Source of the DNA: Streptomyces sp. S465
Lineage (GTDB): Bacteria; Actinomycetota; Actinomycetes; Streptomycetales; Streptomycetaceae
DNA: 64,000 nt
Reading direction: 5' to 3'
NCBI RefSeq assembly: GCF_026898115.1
Contig: NZ_CP114036.1
Coordinates: forward strand, 7,806,001 to 7,870,000
The notes beneath the pieces were generated by a model that saw nothing but the letters and a program-made list of their open reading frames with translations, did no database searches and was not told where the DNA came from. Within the stretch, counting starts at the first letter, position 1. Each line of letters begins with the position of its first letter. The position numbers and the translations under genes were made by a program. This document shows positions 25,193 to 33,287 of the stretch, in pieces.

Positions 25193-25204
25193 CCCAGCCG
25201 ACGG

Positions 25205-25865
25205 CGCCAAGCCTTCGCCCCCGGCCTCGCCAGGGGCGAAGCCTCCGCCTCCGGCCCCTGGCCCCGGCCCGTGGCTCCCGGCGTCCGGCCCCGGGCCCCT
25301 GACCCCGCCTCCGGCCTCTGGCCCCGGCGTCCGACCTCCGGTGTTCGGCGTCCGCCCTGCCTCCCGGCCCCGGGCCCCTGGCCCCGCCTCCGGTGCCGGT
25401 GCCCGGCATCCGACCTGGCCTCCCGGCCCCTGGCCCCGGGCCCCTGGTGCCCGGTGTCCGGCCGCGGCCCGTGGCTCCCGGCGTCCGGCTCCTGGCTCCC
25501 GGCGTCCGGCGTTTGGCGTCCGCCCTGCCTCCCGGCCCCGGGCCCCTGGCCCCGCCTCCGGTGCCGGTGCCCGGCATCCGACCTGGCCTCCCGGCCCCTG
25601 GCCCCGGGCCCCTGGTGCCCGTGTCCGGCCCCGGCCCGTGGCTCCCGGCGTCCGGCCCCGGGCCCCTGACCCCGCCTCCGGTGCCGGTGCCCGGTGTCCG
25701 GCCTGGCCTCCGGCCTCTGGCCCCGGCGTCCGGCCTCCGGCGTTCGGCCTCTGGCCCCCGCCCTGCCTCCCGGCCCCCGGCCAGAGGCGAGGCCCCTGAC
25801 CCCCGCCTCCGGGCGAGCCCCCGGCTCCCGGTGGAGTCTCCGGCTCCTGGGCGAGCCCCCGCCCC
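25205..25865. repeat. Minisatellite-like block with exact 107-bp and 54-bp direct repeats
   Basis: Two exact copies of a 107-base segment lie at 25347-25453 and 25515-25621 (offset 168), each running from GGCGTCCGCCCTGCC to CCTGGTGCCCG. A second exact repeat of 54 bases lies at 25261-25314 and 25628-25681 (offset 367). Everything else is degenerate copies of CGGCCCCTGGCCCCGG and CCGGCGTCCGG modules. The plus strand is strongly C-rich. This is a long repeat tract for a Streptomyces intergenic region and is prone to recombination or assembly error. Confidence 0.85.
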
Positions 25866-26002
25866 GGATGCCCCGCGGGCGGGACCCATCCGCGGCTGGG
25901 GCTGACGTCGTTCGGGGGAGCACCTTTCGGTGCCGGGCGGCGGAGCCCACCGTGTCGGCCGTGCTCCGGACCCGCGTCGCTCGGCGGCGCGCAGCCGGGG
26001 CC

Positions 26003-26118
26003 GTGCGGCAGGCCGGGCCATGGGACGGGGCGCGGCATGCGGCGGGCCGGGCCATGGGACGGGGCGCGGCCGTGCGGCGGGCCGGGCCATGGGACGGGGG
26101 CGCGGCCATGCGGCGGGG
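26003..26118. repeat. Three tandem 34-36-bp repeats plus a partial copy
   Basis: Units begin at 26003, 26037 and 26072 and share (G/A)TGCGGC(A/G)GGCCGGGCC followed by ATGGGACGGGG(C)GCGGC; a fragment starts at 26108. Each unit has a CCATGG core. The block sits 30-150 bases beyond the stop of the EccA-like gene. Confidence 0.8.
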
Positions 26119-26149
26119 GGCACCCCCGTGCGGTTCGGCGGGGGCGGTG

Positions 26150-28075
26150 TCAGGTGAGCGGGGGGTCCTGGGGGTCGCGGTACATGGGGCCGCGGCCGGA
26201 GAGGACCTCCCCGTACGCCTGCATCAGATCCGGCAGCCGCAGCGTGGCGAGGTCGTCGCGGGTCGGGGTGCCGGTCCAGCCGGAGAGCCGCAGATCGCGG
26301 TAGGCGCAGCTCTTCTCGTACAGCGTGCGCAGGAACCGGCCGTTCCCCAGCTCGTCGATCCAGCCCTGGTCCACCACATGGCCGCTGATACTGCGCAGCT
26401 CCTCCAGGGCCTCCTCGTCCCACACGTCCCCGTTCTCCGCGGCCAGCACCTCACCGATCCGGGTGAGCTCCAGCGGGCGGTAGCTGGGGAAGTCCACGCG
26501 CGTGGTGAAGCGGGAACCGAGGCCGGGGTTGGCGGCCAGCAGCCGGTCCATGCCCTCGGGATAGCCGGCGAGGATCACCACGAGCCGGTCGCGGTTGTCC
26601 TCGGCGCGCTTGAGCAGCACCTGGAGCGCCTCGTCGCCGTAGGCGTCGCCCTTGCTGTAGCCGGAGTTGGACAGGCTGTACGCCTCGTCGACGAAGAGCA
26701 CTCCGCCGAGCGCGGAGTCGATCAGCTCATTGGCCTTCACCGCCGTCTGGCCCAGGTACTCGCCGACCAGATCGGCGCGCCCGGCCTCCACCAGGTGGTC
26801 GCCGCCGAGCAGGCCGAGGGCGTAGAAGACCCGGCCGAGGATGCGGGCCACGGTGGTCTTGCCGGTGCCGGAGGGGCCGGAGAAGACGAAGTGCCGCTTG
26901 GGCGGCTGGACCGGCAGGCCCTGCCCGGCGCGCAGCCGCGCCATGTGGAGCTGCGCCGACAGCGCCCGCACCTGCCGCTTGACCGGCTCCAGGCCGACCA
27001 TGCGCTCCAGCTCCTGTAGCGCGCTCTCCAGCAGCACCGGATCGGAGGGGCCGGGCTGCTGGGACGGCAGACCGGCCCGCTCACGGGTGCCGCCCGCACC
27101 CACCACGGCCGGGCCCATCCGCGGCGGCCCCGCGGGTCCCGAGGGTCCCGCGGGGCCCTCGCCCGGGGCCCGCGGATCGCGGCCGTCGGTGGGCAGCGGA
27201 TCGGTGGGCAGTGGATCGGCGGGGTCGGTGGCGGTGCTGTCCCGGCCGTCCACATCCTGGCCGCCGGTCCCGGCCAGCGAGATGGTGGCCAGATCCGCGG
27301 GCTCGTCCAGCCCGTCGGACTCGGCGATCGCCGCGAGCCGCGCCGAGGTGTCCATGAAGGCGGAGTCGATGCGGTGTACGGCGCGGTAGAGGGGGAGCGC
27401 GGCGGCGCTGCGCCCGGTGCCCTCGTGGGCGCGGGCGAGCCAGTAGCGCAGCTCCTTGCGCTGGGGCTGCTCGCTGCGGCAGCGCATCAGGGCGGCGGCG
27501 AGCAGTGGTTCGGCCTGGCTGTACATCTCCAGCCGGACCCGCGCCATCCCGGCGAACAGACCGGCCTCGATGCCCAGGAACGGATCGTCCAGCAGCGGGT
27601 CGGTGTGGCGCACCAGCTGCTCCCAGTCCTTGACCAGATAGGCGCGGCAGGCGTGCAGGAAGCGGGCCTGCGGATCGGCCTCCACCGGAGGGCAGCCGGC
27701 CAGCGCCCGGTCCAGCTCGGGCACATGGCGGCCGTCGAGCCAGTGCGAGGCGTGGGCGAGCAGCAGATCCCGGCCGGTCTCCAGCACCGGCTGGACCCAC
27801 CAGCCGAGCCAGTACCAGGAGTTGAGGGTGCGGCGGTGGCGGGCGCGCTGCTCGCCGAAGCGGTCGCGGTGCCGGTACATCCGCAGCAGCGCGGCCGCCG
27901 TGTCGGCCCGCAGCGCGTGCAGTCCGAGCCAGGCGTCGGCCATGCCGGGATCGAGCCGCGTCGCGGTCCGGAACTCCTCCTCGGCCTGTGCGTACGCGCC
28001 CATCGTGTAGGCGTCGACGGCTCGCAGCCAGGCGAGATCGGCCGGGGCGTGCGAACTGTGCGTGCCGAAATCCAT
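26150..28075 (-). CDS. EccA-like TPR-AAA+ ATPase (orphan)
   Basis: 641 residues. Residues 10-260 are a helical TPR-type region (AVDAYTMGAYAQAEEEFRTA, LLAAALMRC...). A Pro/Asp-rich linker (about 270-345) is followed by a CbbX/SpoVK-class AAA+ domain. That has Walker A GPSGTGKTT (400-408), Walker B GGVLFVDEA (457-465) and the second-region landmarks VVILAGYPEGMDRLL and GLGSRFTTRVDFPSY. The N-TPR/C-AAA layout is that of EccA, the cytosolic ATPase of type VII (ESX) secretion, but no eccB-E, esx or mycP gene is nearby. It may serve a distant system or another assembly task. Start: ATG at 28075 (MDFGTHSS), the first Met after the non-conserved leader. Confidence 0.8.
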   Translation of the reverse strand: MDFGTHSSHAPADLAWLRAVDAYTMGAYAQAEEEFRTATRLDPGMADAWLGLHALRADTAAALLRMYRHRDRFGEQRARHRRTLNSWYWLGWWVQPVLETGRDLLLAHASHWLDGRHVPELDRALAGCPPVEADPQARFLHACRAYLVKDWEQLVRHTDPLLDDPFLGIEAGLFAGMARVRLEMYSQAEPLLAAALMRCRSEQPQRKELRYWLARAHEGTGRSAAALPLYRAVHRIDSAFMDTSARLAAIAESDGLDEPADLATISLAGTGGQDVDGRDSTATDPADPLPTDPLPTDGRDPRAPGEGPAGPSGPAGPPRMGPAVVGAGGTRERAGLPSQQPGPSDPVLLESALQELERMVGLEPVKRQVRALSAQLHMARLRAGQGLPVQPPKRHFVFSGPSGTGKTTVARILGRVFYALGLLGGDHLVEAGRADLVGEYLGQTAVKANELIDSALGGVLFVDEAYSLSNSGYSKGDAYGDEALQVLLKRAEDNRDRLVVILAGYPEGMDRLLAANPGLGSRFTTRVDFPSYRPLELTRIGEVLAAENGDVWDEEALEELRSISGHVVDQGWIDELGNGRFLRTLYEKSCAYRDLRLSGWTGTPTRDDLATLRLPDLMQAYGEVLSGRGPMYRDPQDPPLT

Positions 28076-28310
28076 CACGTCCCCCACAACCCCTGCCCCC
28101 GTGGATGCCGCAGGGGCGACTGCCCCTTTCGCATCGTACCTGCGCAGGCCGGATGGGCCGAGGGTGCCGCACTGCTGTTCGTCGCAATCCCACAAGGTCG
28201 GGCGGGTGTGCGCGGGGGCGGGTAAGGGGCGCGCGGGTCCTGAGGCAGATCGTCACACAGGGTGAGCGAGTGGCGGCGCAAAGGAGCGGAAAACCGGCGC
28301 CAGACGGGAC

Positions 28311-28346
28311 GAAGCCCCCGATCACGGGGGAACAACCGGGGGCTTC
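28311..28346 (-). terminator. Mutually exclusive hairpins, terminator-like
   Basis: GAAGCCCCCG (28311-28320) can pair with CGGGGGCTTC (28337-28346) as a perfect 10-bp stem. The inner CCCCCG (28315-28320) can instead pair with CGGGGG (28325-28330) over a 4-base loop. The two folds share one strand, as in attenuators. It lies about 126 bases downstream of the leftward kinase gene stop. Confidence 0.5.
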
Positions 28347-28357
28347 GCGTTGTGGGA

Positions 28358-28373
28358 CGACTCGTACGAGTCG
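28358..28373. promoter_or_regulatory. Perfect 16-bp palindrome
   Basis: CGACTCGTACGAGTCG is fully self-complementary and stands alone in a gene-free stretch about 280 bases before the EccA-like start. This is a good candidate operator for a dimeric regulator. Confidence 0.45.
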
Positions 28374-28471
28374 CACATTGAGAACGTAAGACCTGTATGG
28401 GCCCCGGGTCAAGCCGAGTTGGGGCACGCGTCACGCGTCGGGCGCGGTCCGCCCCGGTCGGCCACATCGGG

Positions 28472-29113
28472 TCACGCTGTGTGAGGGCAGAGGGTGTCTC
28501 GGTCGGTCGCCGCAGGTCCCGGTAGCACCTCATACCCCTCCTTTCGCTGGAGTACCAACCCTCCGGCGTACGGACGGGAGGGGTCGTCGGCGAAATGCGC
28601 ACGCTCGGCGGGCAGCCATCCGTCCCAGAATGCGGACAGCCCCGGACCGTCCCGCAGCTGTCCGCGCCGCCAGGAGTCCCGGTCCGGCAGCTCCATCCAC
28701 AGCAGTCGGGCCAGCCACGGGCGCACCGCGCGGCGGCCGCTGCCCACCCCCTCCAGCAGCACGACCGGCGCCGGATCGAGCCGCCGAGGGGTGGCGGCGA
28801 AGCGCCGCTCCCTCCAGTCGTACGGGGCGTATCGCGCGGCCGCGCCCCGGGCGAGCGGGGCGAGCACCTGGGTCCGCAGCCGTTCCGCCCAGCCGAAGAG
28901 CTCCTCGTGCGTGGCGAAGTCGTCGGTGTGCAGCACGGGCGCGCCGCCGAGTGCCTCGGCGAGCCGCCCGGTGAAGGTGGTCTTCCCGGAACCGGCGTGC
29001 CCGTCGACCGCGACCAGCCGGACCGGCCCGCAGGACGGCGGCAGCGCGCACAGGCGCCGCGCCAGCGCGTCGAGGGTGCCAACCGGTGGGTATGTTCGCA
29101 TCGGGACCACCAT
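28472..29113 (-). CDS. Uridine-kinase-like P-loop protein
   Basis: 213 residues. A P-loop near the N-terminus (VDGHAGSGKTTFTGRLAEAL, about residues 36-55) is followed by an acidic substrate stretch (VLHTDDFATHEELFGW). A Walker-B-like VVLLEGVGSGRRAV and a lid region rich in Arg come next. This resembles the uridine kinase/phosphoribulokinase fold, but the nucleoside pocket is not clear, so the substrate is uncertain. Start: ATG at 29113 with GGAGG seven bases upstream; MRTYPP at 29101 is an alternative. The cytoplasmic location follows from the lack of signal or membrane segments. Confidence 0.7.
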   Translation of the reverse strand: MVVPMRTYPPVGTLDALARRLCALPPSCGPVRLVAVDGHAGSGKTTFTGRLAEALGGAPVLHTDDFATHEELFGWAERLRTQVLAPLARGAAARYAPYDWRERRFAATPRRLDPAPVVLLEGVGSGRRAVRPWLARLLWMELPDRDSWRRGQLRDGPGLSAFWDGWLPAERAHFADDPSRPYAGGLVLQRKEGYEVLPGPAATDRDTLCPHTA

Positions 29114-29210
29114 ACGGCCCCTCCGGCTCGTTCACGCCATTGGTTCACACCAATATTGATGCAGCGGGCGCCGGGGGAATCACTGGCCTGGGACCCCTCG
29201 CGGCGGCCAT

Positions 29211-29243
29211 AGTTGTGCGACTGCCGCAGTTGTGCGACTGCCG
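29211..29243 (+). repeat. Exact 16-bp direct repeat upstream of the C39 peptidase
   Basis: AGTTGTGCGACTGCCG occurs at 29211-29226 and 29228-29243, a spacing of 17 bases, ending 46 bases before the peptidase start. Its position and phasing suggest a tandem activator or regulator site. Confidence 0.55.
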
Positions 29244-29289
29244 TGCACCCGCCGCCCATTGGACTGGACGACGACTGGGGGAAACCCGC

Positions 29290-30726
29290 ATGACCAGATC
29301 CGGATCCACGCCCCGCCGCTCCGTGCTCGCCGCCGCCCTCGGCGTCGCGGGCGCCGCCGCCGTCTCCACGACGGCCGTCACGGCCGCCTCCGCGGCGCGG
29401 ACCTCCACGAGCCCCGGGACCTCCACGACCCCTGGGACCCCCGCCGCCCCGGCGGCCTCCGAGGCCACGGCCACCAAGGCCGGCCGGGTCGCGGAGTACC
29501 ACGGCTGGAGCGGCCACGCCGACTGGCTGGCCGGTGCCGCCAAGGGCGTCCGCGCCGAGGCCGGTGCCCGCCCCGGCATCGTGATCTCCCGCCCGCTGGG
29601 CAGCGTGGACTACACCGACCCGCACACCGGCACCAAGGCCGCCTGGGAGTACGCCACCTGGACCTCCCCGGTGCGCACGCTCTCCGTGCCCGCCACCGAG
29701 GCCATCGTCTCCTGGAACGCCCGCACCCCCGCCGACACCTGGATCCAGATCGAGCTGAAGGGCACCTACACCGACGGCTCCGCGACCCCCTGGTACGTGA
29801 TGGGCCGTTGGGCCTCCGGCGACGGCGCCTCCTCCATCCGGCGCACCTCGGTGGACGGCCAGAGCGACGACAAGAGCTCGGTGTGGACCGACACCCTCTC
29901 CATCGACGACCCGGCCGGCGGGCTGCGGCTGGCGACGTACCAGGTGCGGCTCACCCTCCACCGCAGGCCCGGCACCACCCTCACCCCCACGGTGTGGCGG
30001 GTCGGCGCGATGGGCTCGGACGTCCCCGACCGGTTCGAGGTGCCCGCCTCCACGCCGAGCCTGTCCACGGGGCGCGAGCTGGCCGTACCGCGCTACTCGC
30101 AGGAGATCCACAAGGGCCAGTACCCGGAGTACGACAACGGCGGCGAGGCGTGGTGCAGCCCCACCTCCTCGCAGATGATCATTGAGTACTGGGGCCGCAA
30201 GCCCTCCGCCGCGGACCTGGCCTGGGTCGACCCGGACTACGCCGACCCGCAGGTCTGCCACGCCGCCCGGTCCACCTTCGACTACCAGTACGAGGGGTGC
30301 GGCAACTGGCCGTTCAACGCCGCGTACGCCGCCACCTACCGCGATCTCCAGGGTGTGGTCACCCGGCTGGACTCGCTCACCGACGCCGAGAAGCTGATCG
30401 ACGCCGGCATTCCGCTGATCACCTCGCAGTCCTTCCTCGCGACGGAGCTGGACGGCGCGGGATACGGCACCTCGGGCCACCTGATGACCGTCGTCGGCTT
30501 CACGGCCGACGGCGACGTCATCGCCAACGACCCGGCCTCGCCGGACAACGAGGCGGTCCGCCACGTCTATCAGCGGCGCCAGTGGGAGAACATCTGGCTG
30601 CGCACCAAGCGCTACGACGCGAACGGCCAGGTCAAAAGCGGTACCGGAGGGGTGTGCTACCTCTACTTCCCGGCCAGGCCGACAGCGGCTCAGCGCCGCG
30701 TCCTGCGGGAGCTGGGGATCCGGTAG
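29290..30726 (+). CDS. Tat-exported C39-family (papain-like) peptidase
   Basis: 478 residues. The N-terminus has a twin-arginine signal (TPRRSVLAAALGVAGAAAVS) and an Ala/Thr/Pro-rich linker (about 35-65). A beta-rich domain of about 200 residues (carbohydrate- or wall-binding-like) precedes the peptidase_C39_2 domain (about 265-475). That domain has the catalytic Cys at about 289 (EAWCSPTSSQM), His at about 397 (SGHLMTVVGF) and Asn/Asp at about 413 (VIANDPAS). It should act outside the cell; the substrate is unknown, and no bacteriocin-type leader peptide or ABC transporter is adjacent. Start: ATG at 29290 with GGGGGA upstream. Confidence 0.85.
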   Translation: MTRSGSTPRRSVLAAALGVAGAAAVSTTAVTAASAARTSTSPGTSTTPGTPAAPAASEATATKAGRVAEYHGWSGHADWLAGAAKGVRAEAGARPGIVISRPLGSVDYTDPHTGTKAAWEYATWTSPVRTLSVPATEAIVSWNARTPADTWIQIELKGTYTDGSATPWYVMGRWASGDGASSIRRTSVDGQSDDKSSVWTDTLSIDDPAGGLRLATYQVRLTLHRRPGTTLTPTVWRVGAMGSDVPDRFEVPASTPSLSTGRELAVPRYSQEIHKGQYPEYDNGGEAWCSPTSSQMIIEYWGRKPSAADLAWVDPDYADPQVCHAARSTFDYQYEGCGNWPFNAAYAATYRDLQGVVTRLDSLTDAEKLIDAGIPLITSQSFLATELDGAGYGTSGHLMTVVGFTADGDVIANDPASPDNEAVRHVYQRRQWENIWLRTKRYDANGQVKSGTGGVCYLYFPARPTAAQRRVLRELGIR

Positions 30727-30772
30727 TCGGGCTGGGTCGGGCTGGAAGCGCGAAGGCCCGTGCCCGGCCGGC

Positions 30773-31711
30773 TCATCGGGCGTGGGCCAGCAGCCGCCGC
30801 AGGACGTCGTCGGCTACCCGCCCCACCGTGTCCGCGGGGCCGCCGTCGATCTCCCGTAGCCCGGTCGGACTGGTGATGTTCACCTCGATGAGCCGGTCTC
30901 GTATGAGGTCGACACCGGCGAAGGCGATACCCCGCCCGATCAGCTCGGGGCGGAGCACCGCACAGATCGCGCGGTCGGTCTCCGTGAGGGGGACCGCGGT
31001 CGCCGAGGCCCCGACGGCCATGTTGCACCGGAAGTCGGGCGCCTTGGCGGTGCGGCGGAGCGCGGCGACCGGTTCGCCGTCGACGACGAGGACCCTGCGG
31101 TCGCTGTGGGTGCCGTCGTCGATGAAACGTTGCAGTACCACGTGTCGCCGACCCCGCGCGGTGCCGACCTCGATCAGGCCGGGGAGGTTGGGGTGTCCGT
31201 GTTCCAGCAGCAGGACGCCACGTCCGCCCATGGCATCCGTCGGCTTGAGGACCGCCCGGCCCCATCGCCCCACCGCGTCGGCCAGTTCCGCCGCGGAGGC
31301 GCTCACCACGGTCTCCGGGGTGAGCTCGGGGAAGCGCAGCGCGAAGAGCTTCTCGTTGGTGCTCCTCAGCGCGTCAGGACTGTTGCACACGGGAGTGCCG
31401 CGTCGTTGCGCGAAGTCCAGGAGATACGTGGCCCGCAGATAGTCGTCGTCCACCGGCGGATCGGTGCGTACGAGCACGAGGCCGACATCGTCCAGGTCCA
31501 CGACCTCGGCCGGGCCGCGGCCGAGGGAGCCGGACCGCGGATCGGCCGCGTGGGCGCGGGCGAACACTTTGCCGTCACGCACGGACAACTCGCGCATCTC
31601 GGCCATGAGTACCTGGTGACCGCGCGCCGCGGCGGCCCTCATCAGCGCGATCGACGAGTCGTGACCGGGGTCGAGCCGGTCCGGCGGGTCGACGAGGAAC
31701 AGCAGCCTCAT
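30773..31711 (-). CDS. gshB: Glutathione synthetase (GshB type ATP-grasp ligase)
   Basis: 312 residues, matching bacterial GshB in length and along its whole sequence. The N-terminal pre-ATP-grasp domain has MRLLFLVDPPDRLDPGHDSS, VLVRTDPPVDDDYLRATYLL and NEKLFALRFPELTPETVV. The ATP-grasp domain has VLKPTDAMGGRGVLLLEHG, RRVLVVDGEPVAAL and the terminal LIEVNITSPTGLREI. It joins gamma-glutamylcysteine and glycine. Streptomyces normally use mycothiol; the gamma-glutamylcysteine could come from the ergothioneine enzyme EgtA. It is the last gene of a leftward operon that also encodes a glutathione S-transferase, with its ATG overlapping the amidohydrolase stop (ATGA), so it probably supplies glutathione for that pathway. 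Confidence 0.88.
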   Translation of the reverse strand: MRLLFLVDPPDRLDPGHDSSIALMRAAAARGHQVLMAEMRELSVRDGKVFARAHAADPRSGSLGRGPAEVVDLDDVGLVLVRTDPPVDDDYLRATYLLDFAQRRGTPVCNSPDALRSTNEKLFALRFPELTPETVVSASAAELADAVGRWGRAVLKPTDAMGGRGVLLLEHGHPNLPGLIEVGTARGRRHVVLQRFIDDGTHSDRRVLVVDGEPVAALRRTAKAPDFRCNMAVGASATAVPLTETDRAICAVLRPELIGRGIAFAGVDLIRDRLIEVNITSPTGLREIDGGPADTVGRVADDVLRRLLAHAR

Positions 31712-32601
31712 GCGCGGAGCCCGGTGTCCACCAGCCGCCGCGGGTTGTGGACCAGGATCTGCCGGCGCAGCGCGGCGTCGTCCACCCAGTCGCAGAAGAG
31801 GTCGGCGAGGTCGGCGACGTCCGGCGCGGACTCTCCCATCCGTACGAAGGGCCAGTCCGAGCCCCACAGCAGCCGTGCCGGCGCGGCCTCGACCAGGGCG
31901 TCGTGGAACGGGCGGGCGTCCGCGTAGCCCCGGTCGGGGTCTCCCACCCGGCACAGGGTCAGCTTCACCCAGGCCGCGCCGTCCTTCACGCGGTCGAGCA
32001 GGGCACGGAAAGCCGCCGAGCCGGGGCCGGCGGCCACGTCGGGCTGCGCCAGGTGGTCCAGGACGACCGGGACGCCGGTGCCGGAGAACTCGTCCACCAG
32101 CCGGACGCAGTCCTCCAGCCCCGCCCAGATCTGCGCGTGGATGCCCAGCTCGCGCATGACCGGCGCCAGGGCACGGAACGCCTCGGTCCCGACGGCGCCG
32201 GGGAAGCGCGCGCCGGTGGCCGGGGCGATGCGGTCGTTGAACCGCAGGGCCCGGACGCCGGCGGCGTGCAGCCGTGCCAGCTCACCGGCCGGGCAGTCGG
32301 CGGTGGCCACGCCTACGCCCACGGCCCGGCCTTCCGACCGCGCCAGCGCGTGCTCCAGCGCGCTCGTGTCGTTCCCGTAGGGCGCGGGCTGTACGAGCAT
32401 CCCCCGCGCGGTGCCGGTGCGGTCGAGCATGCCGAGGTACGTTCCCGCAGGCGCGTCCGGGATCGGATAGGTGGACGGGCCGGTCGGGAACCGGTCGAAG
32501 GGCCCGAAGACATGGGAGTGGCAGTCCCAGGCGCCGGCCGGGAAGTCCCGGGCCGCACGCGTGGGCATGCGCGGCGGGACGGCGCCGTCTGTCGTGGTCA
32601 C
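31708..32601 (-). CDS. Amidohydrolase_2 family protein, LigI (pyrone dicarboxylate lactonase)-like
   Basis: 297 residues. The metal and active-site motifs are DCHSHVFGP near residue 26 and LLWGSDWPFVRM near residue 245, with VRALRFN and VVLDHLAQPD between. This is the pattern of the LigI/COG3618 branch, which hydrolyses lactones such as 2-pyrone-4,6-dicarboxylate or sugar lactones. With the neighbouring carboxymuconolactone-decarboxylase-like protein it suggests lactone intermediates in a catabolic route. Start: GTG at 32601, three bases after the upstream stop; the stop overlaps the gshB start. Confidence 0.8.
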   Translation of the reverse strand: MTTTDGAVPPRMPTRAARDFPAGAWDCHSHVFGPFDRFPTGPSTYPIPDAPAGTYLGMLDRTGTARGMLVQPAPYGNDTSALEHALARSEGRAVGVGVATADCPAGELARLHAAGVRALRFNDRIAPATGARFPGAVGTEAFRALAPVMRELGIHAQIWAGLEDCVRLVDEFSGTGVPVVLDHLAQPDVAAGPGSAAFRALLDRVKDGAAWVKLTLCRVGDPDRGYADARPFHDALVEAAPARLLWGSDWPFVRMGESAPDVADLADLFCDWVDDAALRRQILVHNPRRLVDTGLRA

Positions 32602-32604
32602 GGC

Positions 32605-33234
32605 TCAGCCCGCCGTCTTCGTCATCTCGGCGGTCGCGCCGAGTGTGGCTTCGGGCAGCTCCACGAGCCGGCGCACCGGGCCGGCCGCGGACGCCAGCGG
32701 GCGCTCCCCGCCGGGCACCGGGATCCGGTGGACGTTCAAGGTCATGGCGACCAGCGTGTAGTAGCCGACGACGGACGAGAGTTCGACGGCCCCCACCTCG
32801 CCCCAGCGCTGCCAGACCCGTTGGTACACCTCTTCGTCGACATCGCCGGTCTGCTGGAGCGTCCGGGCGAACTCATGGACGTCGTAGGCGTCCTGGTCGT
32901 GGAAGACGGGGGGCTCGCCGACCCGGAGGGCCTCGACGATCTCCGCTGCCAGACCCGCGCGCAACGCGGCGTCCGCGTGGATCGACCATTCGAGCTGGGC
33001 GGTCCAGCGACGGGCCACGACGAGGATGGCCAGCTCGTTGAGATGTTCGGGCAGGCTGGTGCCGTACCGCAGGATCTCGCCGAATCGCTGCCAGCGGTCG
33101 GCGAGTTCGGGCCGGTGCAACGCCGCTCTCAGCGGTCCGACCAGCCGGGCGCGGGGTCCGTTCACGACGTCGCGGTAGACCCTCTCCTGCTCCGGGGTCA
33201 TCACCTCGGGGTCGAACAGTGGGATGCGGGGCAC
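32605..33234 (-). CDS. Carboxymuconolactone decarboxylase-like protein
   Basis: 209 residues, an all-helical CMD-fold protein. The core ELAILVVARRWTAQLEWSIHADAALRAGL has the WxxH form found in gamma-carboxymuconolactone decarboxylases. The CxxC of AhpD-type peroxidases is absent, so a redox role is unlikely. Start: GTG at 33234 with AGGAG eight bases upstream. It lies between the CoA-transferase and the LigI-like hydrolase. The exact reaction is unknown; decarboxylation or isomerisation of an unsaturated acid is inferred. Confidence 0.78.
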   Translation of the reverse strand: MPRIPLFDPEVMTPEQERVYRDVVNGPRARLVGPLRAALHRPELADRWQRFGEILRYGTSLPEHLNELAILVVARRWTAQLEWSIHADAALRAGLAAEIVEALRVGEPPVFHDQDAYDVHEFARTLQQTGDVDEEVYQRVWQRWGEVGAVELSSVVGYYTLVAMTLNVHRIPVPGGERPLASAAGPVRRLVELPEATLGATAEMTKTAG

Positions 33235-33287
33235 GAAGGACTCTCCTGGTTCTCGTTCGTTCGCTGAAGAAGGCGGTGACCGGCTCG

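Larger units (their letters stand above)
25193..26149. other. 957-base gene-free region of GC-rich repeats
   Basis: No credible gene. 25205-25865 is a minisatellite-like block built from CTCCCGGCCCCTGGCCCCGGG-type pieces. 25866-26002 is transitional sequence, and 26003-26118 holds three tandem 34-36-bp units. Reading frames across it encode only collagen-like Gly/Pro/Arg/Ala strings produced by the repeat itself. Confidence 0.7.
28076..28471. other. Gene-free region with competing hairpins and a 16-bp palindrome
   Basis: 396 bases between two leftward genes; no reading frame is convincing. It contains alternative stems at 28311-28346 and the perfect palindrome CGACTCGTACGAGTCG at 28358-28373. 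It presumably carries the end of the kinase transcript and the promoter of the EccA-like gene. Confidence 0.5.

Noticed and set aside
23477..26423. Very long Gly/Pro/Arg-rich frames on the minus strand across the repeat tract, looking like collagen-like proteins
   Set aside because: They arise from the C-rich repeat and from antisense reading of the CNNM/CBS genes; they have no ribosome site and lack codon structure independent of the repeat.
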